Below, in pieces: positions 1 through 9,260 of a stretch of 17,791 bases of DNA (its first letter is position 1; the number at the start of each line of letters is the position of its first letter). The DNA comes from Larix sibirica (lineage: Eukaryota > Streptophyta > Pinopsida > Pinales > Pinaceae). The position numbers were made by a program, and so were the translations under genes. Under the pieces are notes generated by a model that saw nothing but the letters and a program-made list of their open reading frames with translations, ran no database searches and was not told the origin of the DNA. Location of the stretch: the NCBI GenBank assembly GCA_004151065.3, contig NWUY0304371151.1, forward strand, positions 1-17,791, written 5' to 3'.

Positions 1-930
1 GGCTCAAACAATGGAGCGAAGTATGAGAAGGACATGAGCAAAGTGAGATGCTTTGCTTGCCAGGGTTATCGTCACTATGCTAGGCAGTGTCCTCATAAGA
101 AGAAGGGCAAGAAGAATGAAGAGACCGAGGGAGTTGCTTTAGCTGGAGTAGCAGAATATGCGAGGAAATTCGAGAAGAAATTTTCCTTGGCGAGTATGAT
201 CTCAGAGAGCAGTATTGCTGAGAGCATGGACACTAGAGTATGGTACATAGATGGCGGAACAACACGCCATATGACGGGAACAAGAGCCATGTTCCTAGAG
301 GTGACAGATGTGGACAGAGTTATACTTACAAAGGATGGGTATGGCGGCACCCATGTAGTAGAAGGAGTTGGAAGTCTTCTATTCCAACTCGAGTCTGGAG
401 GATATCTGGAGGTCGACGGAGTGATACTTGTTCCAGAGCTGAAGAGGAACTTGCTCTCAGTCTCAGCTCTGGAAGATGACGAGTATACGATCCTTCAGAT
501 AGAAGGACGAGTATTCATGTATTCGGTGAGTGTGGGCATGGGTGCAACGAGATTTCTAGGCATCCAAGATGGTAGGACATATCAAGTATTGGGTCGTTCT
601 TTGGATGGAGAGTCTGGTGGGAGGTCAGACTCAATGGCAGCAGTGGTAGCAGCCAGTGTAGAGGACTCATCCAGCTCAGTGAGAAGACCGAGTTGGTATG
701 AGAAGAAGCGTAAGGATGAGCATGAGAGTGAGCAGTACTCTCAGTTCAGAGTTGTTAGGCACAGATCTCCAGCACGTGATCCAGAGCATGTGGCGGGGGG
801 ACCCTCAGGTTCAGAGAGAGCTTCAGCAATTGGAAAGCAAAGGTTGGAGACAGATCATGGCGGAGTGTTAGCATTTTGTAGCTCGGAGGTACTCCTGCAT
901 CTGGTGCCTAGGTGCAAGGGTCCGAGATGA
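1..930 (+). CDS. Copia-type gag/protease-like open frame, 5' end outside window
   Basis: The frame is open from the first base and ends at a TGA at 928-930, giving 310 codons in the window. Near its start is a CCHC zinc knuckle, CFACQGYRHYARQC, followed by a lysine-rich run, as in the nucleocapsid end of plant Copia Gag. About 65 residues on is WYIDGGTTRHMTG, the position of the retropepsin active site that Copia proteins usually show as D-S-G; the catalytic Asp is present but the next residue is Gly. The stretch VPELKRNLLSVSALEDD and the following GRTYQVLG match the usual link from protease to the pre-integrase region. The expected HHCC integrase and DDE core, reverse transcriptase and RNase H do not follow. 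A Ser/Arg-rich tail of about 100 residues runs instead into the probable 3' LTR. The uninterrupted frame suggests a young or recently constrained copy. Confidence 0.85.
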   Translation, partial: GSNNGAKYEKDMSKVRCFACQGYRHYARQCPHKKKGKKNEETEGVALAGVAEYARKFEKKFSLASMISESSIAESMDTRVWYIDGGTTRHMTGTRAMFLEVTDVDRVILTKDGYGGTHVVEGVGSLLFQLESGGYLEVDGVILVPELKRNLLSVSALEDDEYTILQIEGRVFMYSVSVGMGATRFLGIQDGRTYQVLGRSLDGESGGRSDSMAAVVAASVEDSSSSVRRPSWYEKKRKDEHESEQYSQFRVVRHRSPARDPEHVAGGPSGSERASAIGKQRLETDHGGVLAFCSSEVLLHLVPRCKGPR

Positions 931-2114
931 TGAAGTCTCATTAAATGCCATAAAGTGACTTTATTAAAGTGCATTTATTAAAGTACTTTACGATGTGACT
1001 TTCTAATTTAAAAGTGAGGTGTACTTTATTGAGATTGTAAATAGACTTTTAAGTTATAAAGTGAAGTTTTATTATATTTATGGTAAATGTGACTTTTCGA
1101 AAAGATATATTTTTATATTGTTCAGTTAAGAGATTTAAGTGAACATGAGATTAAATCCCAGCCTTAGATCTTGTGGCCAAGATCTAATCTCCGCCGTTGA
1201 AGATGAAGAGTCATGAGGAGTTACCCTAATGAGAAGATAAAAGAGACTTGAGGCTTCATTTCCCACACATCCAAAAAGAGAGTTTTGGGTGAGGCACAAA
1301 TTCCAAGAGGAGTTGGAGGGTGGCACGAACTTCAAGAGGGAGATTGTGTGAGCAGAAGAAGGAGAAAGAGAGCAGCAATGGAGGGGCTCGAATCCCAAGG
1401 TTGGAAGCTCATATCCCAAGAAGGAGGCTCAAGTTCCAATAAGGGGGCACGAATCTCAAGGTGAGGGCATTTTCCAAGGCGGGTGCAATTCCCAAGGGAC
1501 AGTTCAGTCATTAAAGAAGGCAGTCCGTATAGTGAGTTGGAGGGGCCATACTGCTGTGGGTAGATGCACTGTAAGTGACAAGCATGCAGCTCGATTTTCA
1601 AAGCAGCCTGAAGGTAGCAAAATGAAGGTCATACTGTAAAAGAAGCTGGGCATGATTTTCAAGGGAAGACTGCTGTAGCGGTATTTTTGCTATTCTTTAC
1701 AGTTTTGGAATGCCTAAAGGGCACTAAATCCAAGGTTACTAGCTCACAGTTTTCAAGGTGAAATCTTGGCTCAGATTTCTAGTACTGTACTGTATATTTA
1801 TGTCTGTACTTGACTGCTGTTGTAAATTCCTGAGTTTTATTACTGCATAATGAGAAAATCCTCTTGACTGAGTTTTTGGGCCAAAATTTCTGAGTGATAT
1901 ATTTTTTACAGTCTGCTGTTACTTAATTTTTCCGCTGCTAAATTCAGTTTTAACAACAGTATATCAGCAACAGGAGTTGTTTATTAATGCCTGTAAAGTG
2001 TACATGCATTTTTGGTTTTCTGTATATGTCTGATATCAGAGGTACTTAAAGTGTTTGATAAAATTCCTCAGTGACTGTGTGTGGCAGAGGTCTGATTTTT
2101 GTCATTTCTCTACA
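866..2114 (+). repeat. Probable 3' LTR of the Copia element
   Basis: The proposed LTR starts TGTTAG immediately after the purine-rich GGCGGAG and ends CTACA, an imperfect inverted match to its start with the canonical TG...CA termini. It is about 1.25 kb, within the range of plant Copia LTRs. The first 230 bases are AT-rich and carry GTGACTTT three times (955, 995, 1089), followed by a TATA-like TATATTTTTATA at 1106-1117, which would suit a U3 promoter. The purine-rich, stop-containing stretch 1180-1620 would be transcribed leader. The 5' LTR is not in the window, so the boundaries rest on end motifs only, and no target-site duplication can be checked; the right flank reads AAGTT. Confidence 0.45.
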
Positions 2115-2357
2115 AAGTTGATTTCAAATTGAATGGCCACTAGAGAAAAAAAGACCAAAAGAATGCTCAAAAAATTGAGAAAACTATTCAACTCTCGAAA
2201 AACCAAATTACCGTCAATTACACACATAACAATACCATCAAACAAACTTCTAAAGGCTAGGACTTCTCTTCAAATGAAAAGCACTTCTTTGCATCATGCA
2301 GCAAAAACCCTGCAAGTTGGTACATATTGAAAAATTACAATAAAGTGATGTGCATAC
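2115..2357. other. Presumed HMA1 intron sequence
   Basis: This AT-rich stretch has no exon-like frame on either strand. It starts with the 5' splice site GTATGC that follows the HMA1 exon on the minus strand and meets the end of the Copia LTR at its left. It is therefore most simply the beginning of a long HMA1 intron into which the retroelement inserted. The small open frames here show no recognisable protein. Confidence 0.5.
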
Positions 2358-2545
2358 CTCACCAGCCCGGACCAATATGTATGAACCAACTTCCAAATCG
2401 TGCACAGGAATGCGTTTGGAAGCCATTGAGGAAAAATGATGAGGTGCCGCTGAATCAAATGCATCCAAAACAAGAGCAAATTCTGGATTGCTTTCCTTTA
2501 GTGCCTTGACATCACCCATCGCTCGCTTTGTGTAATATTCCTCCG
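2358..2545 (-). CDS. HMA1: HMA1-type P1B-ATPase, internal exon (start of actuator region)
   Basis: This 188-bp minus-strand exon is bounded by an AG acceptor (complement of 2546-2547) and a GAG/gtatgc donor. Its 62 full codons begin EEYYTKRAMGDVKALKESNP and end EVGSYILVRAGE, matching plant HMA1, the chloroplast-envelope P1B-type heavy-metal ATPase implicated in Zn, Cu and Ca handling. The segment corresponds to the cytosolic turn after the second membrane pair and the first strands of the actuator domain, ending at the usual Gly-Glu just before the VPVD-type motif. The first codon, Ala, is split after its first base and is completed by the neighbouring exon. An open frame continues upstream of the acceptor but loses family similarity, which fixes the start. 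The P-type DKTG and ATP-binding exons should lie further left, beyond the Copia insertion. Confidence 0.88.
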
Positions 2546-2677
2546 CTACATGTACAGTTCCCTCAGAGGTATGATGTAGTCCAAGTAGAGGAAACACTAG
2601 CATCCTGAATTCCTATAGAACATAATAAAGAAAACACTGTACCATACAAATTAAAAGTTCATAGTCTCAGATCTTAC

Positions 2678-2828
2678 CAATATGAGCAAGGTTAAACATG
2701 GCAAGAAGCAATCCACCTTCCAGGGTGTTTCCCATAAACACAGATGCAAATGCAGCTAACGTCATGAGAACATGGATATTGACTCTTCCACCAGCAATGT
2801 CAATAGATGCATCAAGTGCAGCCGATAT
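2678..2828 (-). CDS. HMA1: HMA1-type P1B-ATPase, internal exon (transmembrane pair)
   Basis: This 151-bp minus-strand exon begins after a GCACAG acceptor (complement of 2829-2834) and ends at a G/gtaagat donor. Its 50 codons open ISAALDASIDIAGGRVNIH, continue HVLMTLAAFASVFMGNTLEG and finish GLLLAMFNLAHI, with one base carried over. This closely matches the membrane-embedded region of plant HMA1, with two hydrophobic helices around the NTLEGG turn. The carried G joins CG of the next exon to give Ala and read AHIAEEYY, so the 132-bp intron at 2546-2677 is phase 1 and both splice sites are canonical. No stops or frameshifts are seen. The exons encoding the transit peptide, the His-rich N terminus and the first membrane helices should lie to the right but were not found. 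The splicing is intact; whether the whole gene is cannot be judged. Confidence 0.9.
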
Positions 2829-5800
2829 CTGTGCATTTCAAAATGATGTAGAGCTGAGTCTTTTGCTGCAATTCAAAAATAAAAATGGAAGAAAGCTCTT
2901 CTCTACTAGAAAAGTAACACATCTTCAAAATGCATAAAAGAGCATCCTCTGAGAAATGCAGGAACAAAAGCTCACCACTCAGATGCAGCCTTCTCTTTAA
3001 AGGATAAAGAACAGCATTTTATTTATTTAAATTTGAGTTTGGATGAACAGAAAAGCCCCATCCTTCCAGCCTTCATGCCCGATAGGTCCTTTTCTTATAT
3101 AACCACTATGTGGTTTGGCATGTAATTTGTTCACAAATTTCACTTCCTTGAGACTACATGTCTACAATAGCCTACACCTTCTGTTCATCCACTGCAAATT
3201 TGCTCTGCATGCACTATATGTTACTAATGGTTCTTTCTAGAATGTAATAGCGTTGCAATCTTGTTAGAAGTATGCCATATTGTAAGGAACCTCAAAAATC
3301 TTATAGCTAAAACAACAGTTTCAACACTCACTGTTAAGAACATACAACCCTAGGTTAGATACATTTGAACAAGCTTCCAATATGATACACATTATGCGTA
3401 AGAACAAGATTATGAAAAACAGAAGCAAGAGAACAAAATACAGAAATTCTGAATTAGGATCACAGAATCACTCATAAAGAACTTAGGTCAATCAAGAATT
3501 TAGGGCTTTCTTTTTCTTTTTGTTCTCTTCACTTTAGGTTTTCTATTCTACTTTTGCGAGATAACTTTTGCACTCCCCTTATAGCCATTTTGATATGTTG
3601 TACTTTACAGTCCCTTTGACCTATTTTGGTCATCAGTGGACATTATTATAATTTCATTTCATTTCTACTCTTCACTGTCAAATTCATCTACAGCTTGCAA
3701 CCTCAAAAAGATTGTGCCATTGAGAAACCTCCAGAATGATCAGCATGAATGTCCTGCAGTAACCATTCAACGAGAGAGGGCAAGAACAGAAGTAGTTACC
3801 ACTAAACGTCTAAAGCTGAGTTACCATCCATGAGCCCTTAAAAATGCTCTACCATTCTTTTCACTTCTCAGATCTCAAAGACTGCTTGATTTCATAAAAT
3901 AATAGGCAGTTTTTGGCTCTAGTAAAACAAATTGCGAGCAAGTAGCAGCACAGAAGATCATCAAGCAACAGCAGAAACTTTCCAGGCAACAGACTGAAGC
4001 GTTACTTTCCATGTTTGTCTCTTCAATCAGAGATCCATATTAATTCATCCAAAGCTTCAAATGATAAAGCAACTCAAGTGAGAACAAGGCAACATTCAAC
4101 AACAGAAATACCCTCTAAGTTTTAAGTTTTAACCTTATGTGTCTATATCCAACAGTCCAACCAAAACTGCAGAACTAGTTGTTCAGCAAAACTGGCTTTA
4201 GGTGCCAAACTTGAAAGGCATCATAAAACGTCACATGCATATCTTATTATTTCCTCATACCTCTAGGCACAGAATACTTCACAGCTACATAATGCCTGTA
4301 TCTTGCTAGTCCAAGAATAGTTCAACGTCCAGGAACTATTCATAAGGTTCACTCAACTTACAAAGCAATAACAATGGCAATCGGATTACCTAGAATTTAT
4401 TGTTTGTTATTCTCATTTTTATATATCATAAAACTTTGATGTGGAATCATAATCCTAAATATTTGACCCCTGCTAAATGTGGCCAAATCCCCAAGTAAGT
4501 TATCGACCTAGAGGATACATAAGAGTACCTGACAATATAGTTTAATAATGATTGCAATTTATTCAGCTTTACAGCATCAAGGTAATGGATGAACCTGGTA
4601 CTACATAGATATCTAATCAGTTAAATCAATGGACCAATGAAATGGACTCCAACTTTACCATTAACTTTGAGAGGCAAATAGAGCCCATAAGTGGAACAAA
4701 AATTAAAAACAGTGCTCTACAATCAAATTCAAAGTAGTATAACACAGCATAGGCATTTAACCAACATACAATATAAACCACTTGCACTTGCCAGTTAGTC
4801 TAAACTACCTTAGTCTACACCCAAGTCTGCTTACTGCAACTAAAAGTTACCATTTTAAATGTTCATTTTCCATCTGAAAACTCCACAAAAGGCTGCTTTA
4901 TATTACACAGATAACTAAAGTTTCATTTTACATCTAATAAATTTTACTAAGAATTTATGTTCTTTGCCCCTCTCCCGTGTAAAATACTAATGAATTTTCC
5001 ATGACTTTTCAATTGATCAGCTATTTAAGCAAAGCACTTGCCTCTCTTTTCTTCATGGTCGAAGGACCGAAAGTCTTCCTAAGCTTTGTACTTGTTATTT
5101 GTAATATCATTTGGAATAAAAAGGCTTTGGAGGAAAACCTACGGTGTATGGCTCAAAGGAGTGTGGATGATTATTGCATAGTTTATGAGGTAACCGGTAT
5201 TAGCTTATTTTCTTTGTGCATTTCTTTGGTTAGTTGTGGACCTGCAAAGGGAGCTATCTCCCAGTAGGATAAGAGAGTGTTCTAGCTTGATTCATGCTCT
5301 TATTGCTTGATGGTTATAGATCTCTTAGTTTACATGTATTTTTAGTATAAATTACATTTTTTCCAAGTTTCTGCTTTGGTGGCACTAAGGCGACTCCTAT
5401 AAAATGAAATGTTGAAATAAAAGTAGGACCAAAACCTAGATATCGAACTCCAAAGATTGAGAGCAAATCTAGGAGAGAGATGCACAGAGATAGTAGATCT
5501 AGGGCCTATGAAACAAAAGGCATATGTCTGTCATGTTACGTCGGAGTCATCTCTCCTAACATCCAAGGTCGACTGAAGAAAGCGCAAAATAGAACCTTGT
5601 ACAGAGGAAGAGTTGGAAAAGGAGCTGGGCAGGGTAATGTGTCTATGCCTGGAGTTATGTGTCTGCTTTTTTGCCCTAGAAGAAATTGGCTGACAGCCGG
5701 TACGAGGTCGAGACTGTCTATGTCGCCATGGTCAAACAGAAGAGGAGGAAATCCTTTGCATCTGAATAGGTCTGGAGTTGAAAGAAGTGTCTTCATCTAT

Positions 5801-5984
5801 CTGCCTCTTGGTATCGCTCAAAGAAGGGAGCAGCGAAAAAAGGAAGTGATATGTTGGTTGGAGACTGCTCTAGTAGATGAACGTGACTGAAGGACGAGAG
5901 AGCAGAACTGAAAGACCTCCTGCAAACACAAATCCAAACATCTTTGGCCGGGGTACTGAAAGAACCTAGTCAAGGTCTAAAGGT
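2829..5984. other. Long AT-rich gene-poor stretch
   Basis: No exon with a recognisable product was found on either strand. By position it should contain HMA1 5' intron or upstream DNA, but no match to the HMA1 N terminus was seen. An open frame at 5001-5267 on the plus strand and another at 5480-5890 have no recognisable domain. The part from about 5540 is less AT-rich and contains a lysine/glutamate-rich plus-strand frame around 5887-6060, so it may be the end of another repeat or the 3' tail of the adjacent LINE. Confidence 0.4.
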
Positions 5985-7800
5985 CCTTCAGAAGAAACTC
6001 TTTTTTTCTCTAAAAAGACAATGGAACCATCCGCGGATCCCATGGTATCCAGGACAGTGAAAGATGAATTGCTCCTCTGTCTCAACCTCTCGAAGGTGGC
6101 AATCTTGGCAGATCCTATATGATTGATCAATATGGTGATCTGTCTCAAACCTAAGATGGTGAGAGCCCACTCTGAACTGGCCTAAAGGAATATGAAGAGG
6201 ATGTTGCAAATGGCAGAATGTGTAGTGGGGCTAAATAATGAGGCCGCCCCTCAGATCCATGAAATGCTCAAAATAAAAGGCCATCATTGGATGTAACCCG
6301 CCTTGAGGATTGATCCATGTGACCTACATATACTGCTTATAGATATCATACCGAATATTGTTTTTCAACTCCTACCTAGTAGGCAAGAGGTGACCAAGCG
6401 CATCCAAAGAATACTGAAATGGGGGAAGTCGGTTTATCGTAATACCAATCGATTCCAAAAGAGCCAAAACTCCCACATACCAACACCGAGTGCGACCTGG
6501 AGGGATAGCAAAGGCAATGGACTCCGATGACCAATAGGCTAAGTATAGGTAGTGGTCTCGCCCTTGCGTTGAATCTACTAAGCTCTGAATGTGGTGTACG
6601 AATGAGACCAGGCGAAACACTGTCTCAAGTCAAAAGGGTCGAGCTCCAAGCTCCGAAAGTATGATGGGCTGAGATATTTTCTGCTTGCATCTGATGATGC
6701 AGCAAAGGAGAAGAATCTAAACTCGCTCCGCAAAGGTCCAGTCAAAGTCAAGTAGACAAGGCCCCCAAACCTTTGAGTCGTAAAGAACTGTGGGTAGAAT
6801 GAGAGTGTCCATGAGAGACATCTTGGATGGGATGTCCTGAAAATAGTGTCTGAAGCACCATCTCTCAAGAAGGGATAGAGATTCCTAGCCTTTGTTGACA
6901 CAAGGTTGAAGGGTGTATCGTAGACTAAAACATGATATTGTGAGTTGTACACATACATAGGTATAGGTGATAGCGAACGCAATATCCTCCCCTCTAAAAA
7001 AATGAAGATAAATGAGTAACCTCAACCCTTTGCTTGGTTTTACCCAAGTTGACCATAAACTGACGAAGATCGCAAAAGAGGGCCAAGGCATGTAGTTGTC
7101 TCTGCAACCCCTCCAGAGATGAGGCCGAGAGGACCACATTGTCAACGAAGAGCACGATGGAGATCAAGAATTGGTGGAGAAGGTACCCATCGTTGTCCTG
7201 AATGTGCTCCTAAAGGAAGGAGTCTAGCTCATCGATGTACATTCCAAATAAAGTGGGGGATAGTGGAAACCCATGCTTCACCTCGATGGTACTGCTGATG
7301 AAATATGAGATCCCATGGACGATGCAAAGATGGCCAAGAATCAACTCATATAATCTTATAATGGAAATCAAAAGCGTCTCGAAAATGGCCAATGTCTTTG
7401 AGCCTCTGGAATAATGTCACTCTAGGTACAAAATCAAACACCTTCTAAAAGTCTACAAAGCAATAATAAACTTTCGAAGAGCGGTGGCGAGCCTCCTTAA
7501 TGATGCCCCGGAACATAAGAATGTGGGCAATGGTCTAGTGTGCCGATATCTCGAGGTTTGGCACAAGAGCTCCTCACAGGTGTCGTGGAAGTCAATGAGC
7601 CAATCAAGGGGGATCAACATGAAGTATGAGGTCACATTGATTTGATATTCGAAGAGGCCTAGACCTCTACCTATCACTTGCTACCCTAAGTGCATAAGAA
7701 AGCAAAGAAGGAAGGCGTGCTCCTCCAAATACGCTCTTAATGTGGAGGTGCATGCAAGTACTATGATTTATCCAAGAAAATCTCCCTCAAAAAATAGCTA
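5985..7800 (-). pseudogene. Degenerate LINE (non-LTR retrotransposon) pol: reverse transcriptase and C-terminal zinc-knuckle region
   Basis: Read on the minus strand from right to left, with frame changes, the order is that of a plant LINE pol. Near 7433-7460 is the palm start YYCFVDF-stop-KVFD. At 7210-7290 is VKHGFPLSPTLFGMYIDEL, equivalent to the GxxQGxPLSPxLF motif with Gln replaced by His. At 7138-7149 is FVDN in place of the catalytic F/YADD, followed by LEGLQRQLHALA and VNLGKTK. At about 6380-6440 is INRLPPFQYSLDALGHLLP. At about 6020-6200 is the zf-RVT-like end RFETDHHIDQSYRICQDCHL, then TEEQFIFHCPGYHGIRG. In-frame stops (for example TAG at 7445-7447) and frameshifts make it non-functional. 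The endonuclease end is missing, so the copy is 5'-truncated, as is common for LINEs. Boundaries are approximate. Confidence 0.8.
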
Positions 7801-8880
7801 AAGATCTCTCATTTGGGTAAGGAAATAAAAATTGGAGAGAAAGACACCTTAATCACGATAAGGCAATAAACATTTCCCTAATCTCATAATATATAAGACA
7901 ACTAAGGATGAGGTGTTGCTCCAACTAAGTCTCCTACAGTTGGCAATGCTAATAAATCCTATATGGGTGAGGGAAGTAGTGATCAATCTAAACCCTAAGC
8001 CAATGAGAGCCAACCAAGAATTGACCAAGGGGTATCATGAGGGCATGCATCTAGTGTTTGCACATATATGTTGGTCTAACAATAAGGTCATCTCTTAGTT
8101 ACAGAAAGCTTTTGAAATAGAAATCCATCTTATCACAAAGACATTTAGGAGGTGCAATCCAAGTGACCTAAATATACTACCTTTTAATGTCATCTTGGAT
8201 CACCATGTTCGGACATTGTTTAGACTATAGTAGATGACCCACAACATTTAGAGAGTACCTGAAAGAATATGTCAATGGGACTAGGAGACACTGCCAATTA
8301 ACATTGGACTATGTTAATGACAAGATCACTCCCAAATGTTAAAAGATAAAAAGACACATATGAAAGTACAAGAAAAGAAAACAAGTAAATGGGAAAGGGT
8401 GAACCAAAAAGGTAAACCCTAAAGGTCAAAGTAGAGGAGGGAGCATAAACATCTTTATGATCATCTATCACTATGAACTGTAAAGCCTAATAATGTCCTA
8501 TATGAAGTTCCATGCACTAAGAGGGCCTACTTGGGTGAACCTAGGAATTTCTTGTGAGCGATCCATCAAAACTCTCCTACCATACAAAGCCAGAGAGAAA
8601 AATCTAGAGAAGAACATGTCGTTGCTCGATCTAGATTGAGGGGCAACAACATGCAAGGAGAGTGTAGGGCCATGTGACCTCATGTAGGTGAGAAGTCTAC
8701 TAATTAAGAGGGAGGATGTGCGTTGTCTCACATTTTTGATATCATCTGCATCCATGGACGACAAGTTTCCATGGCACTAGAACCTCTAGTCACTAAGATT
8801 GGCCGAGAAAAATACATTAAGTAATTGGGCAAGGTCTTAAAAGGTCTCTTACCTATGAGGGGTCGCCTCGCGTATGTATA
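7801..8880 (-). pseudogene. Second, more decayed copy of the same LINE 3' region
   Basis: The sequence aligns by eye with the first LINE at a constant offset of about 1844 bases. For example, CTAAGATGGTGAGAGCC at 6151 pairs with CTAAGCCAATGAGAGCC at 7994, and TGACCTACATATACT near 6320 pairs with TGACCTAAATATACT at 8164. The minus-strand translation around 7860-7965 reads YRIY-stop-HCQL-stop-ET, then a segment ending YYEIREMFIALS, which parallels YRICQDCHLREVET and YHGIRGWFHCL of the first copy. It has many stops. Similarity fades above about 8240, although AGAGAGAAAAATCTA near 8591 still resembles AGGAGAAGAATCTA near 6706. The right boundary is set by the start of the third copy and is approximate. 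Confidence 0.65.
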
Positions 8881-9260
8881 AAGCAAGCCATCTCTAATTG
8901 TGATATTAAAAGGTGGAAAGAGACAATCTAGAATCACAAAACAAGTAATGATATCACCTCTATATGTCATAATTTATAGTACATTTGATAAAAAGGTATT
9001 CCTTGGTCTCAATCTTCTAAAGATGGCACAACTAATATATCCTTTCCACATGTGGAATGTGTTGACCTCACTCAACCCAAAAGCAGTGGGAATAAGCCCT
9101 CAACTTGTCAAGCGGAATTCGGTTGCCATGTGACCAACAGAGTTGAATGTAGTTCAGACAAATAATGCGACCGTACTACAATTGTAAAGAACGCTCATAA
9201 TCGAAATCCACCTTGTGACAGCTTGAACTAGCATGTATAGTTAAAGCCCCAAAGAACACA
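8881..9260 (-). pseudogene. Third, 3'-terminal fragment of the same LINE family
   Basis: This segment aligns with the second copy at an offset of about 1083 bases: TCGAAATCCACCTTGTGAC at 9201-9219 pairs with TAGAAATCCATCTTATCAC at 8118-8136. Around 8930-9045 the minus strand reads RIY-stop-LCHL-stop-KIETKEYLF, the counterpart of RICQDCHLREVETEEQFIF in the first copy. It keeps the zinc-knuckle end only as far as I can align it; sequence above about 9260 is no longer recognisable as LINE. Both other copies lie to its left in the same orientation. Confidence 0.55.

Larger units (their letters stand above)
1..2114 (+). mobile_element. Internally deleted, probably non-autonomous Copia LTR retrotransposon (3' part)
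   Basis: The element comprises the gag/protease-like frame and a presumed 3' LTR; its 5' LTR and primer-binding site lie outside the window. Having Gag without polymerase functions is the pattern described for non-autonomous plant elements of the TR-GAG kind, which are mobilised in trans by intact relatives; assignment to that kind is an inference. A purine-rich stretch, AGGTTGGAGA at 841-850 and GGCGGAG at 859-865, lies where the polypurine tract should be. The right end is placed by the LTR end motif and is uncertain by tens of bases. Beyond it begins AT-rich DNA that leads to HMA1 exons on the opposite strand, so the element appears to sit in an intron, antisense to that gene. Confidence 0.6.

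Noticed and set aside
1135-1601. Minus-strand frames across the LTR
   Set aside because: They are antisense to the purine-rich leader-like part of the proposed LTR and have no family similarity.
5001-5267. 88-codon plus-strand open frame with a hydrophobic start
   Set aside because: AT-rich DNA easily yields hydrophobic frames; no family match and no partner exons.
5480-5890. 136-codon plus-strand open frame
   Set aside because: No recognisable domain, Arg/Ser-biased composition and a competing minus-strand frame over the same bases; kept only as part of an unclassified stretch.
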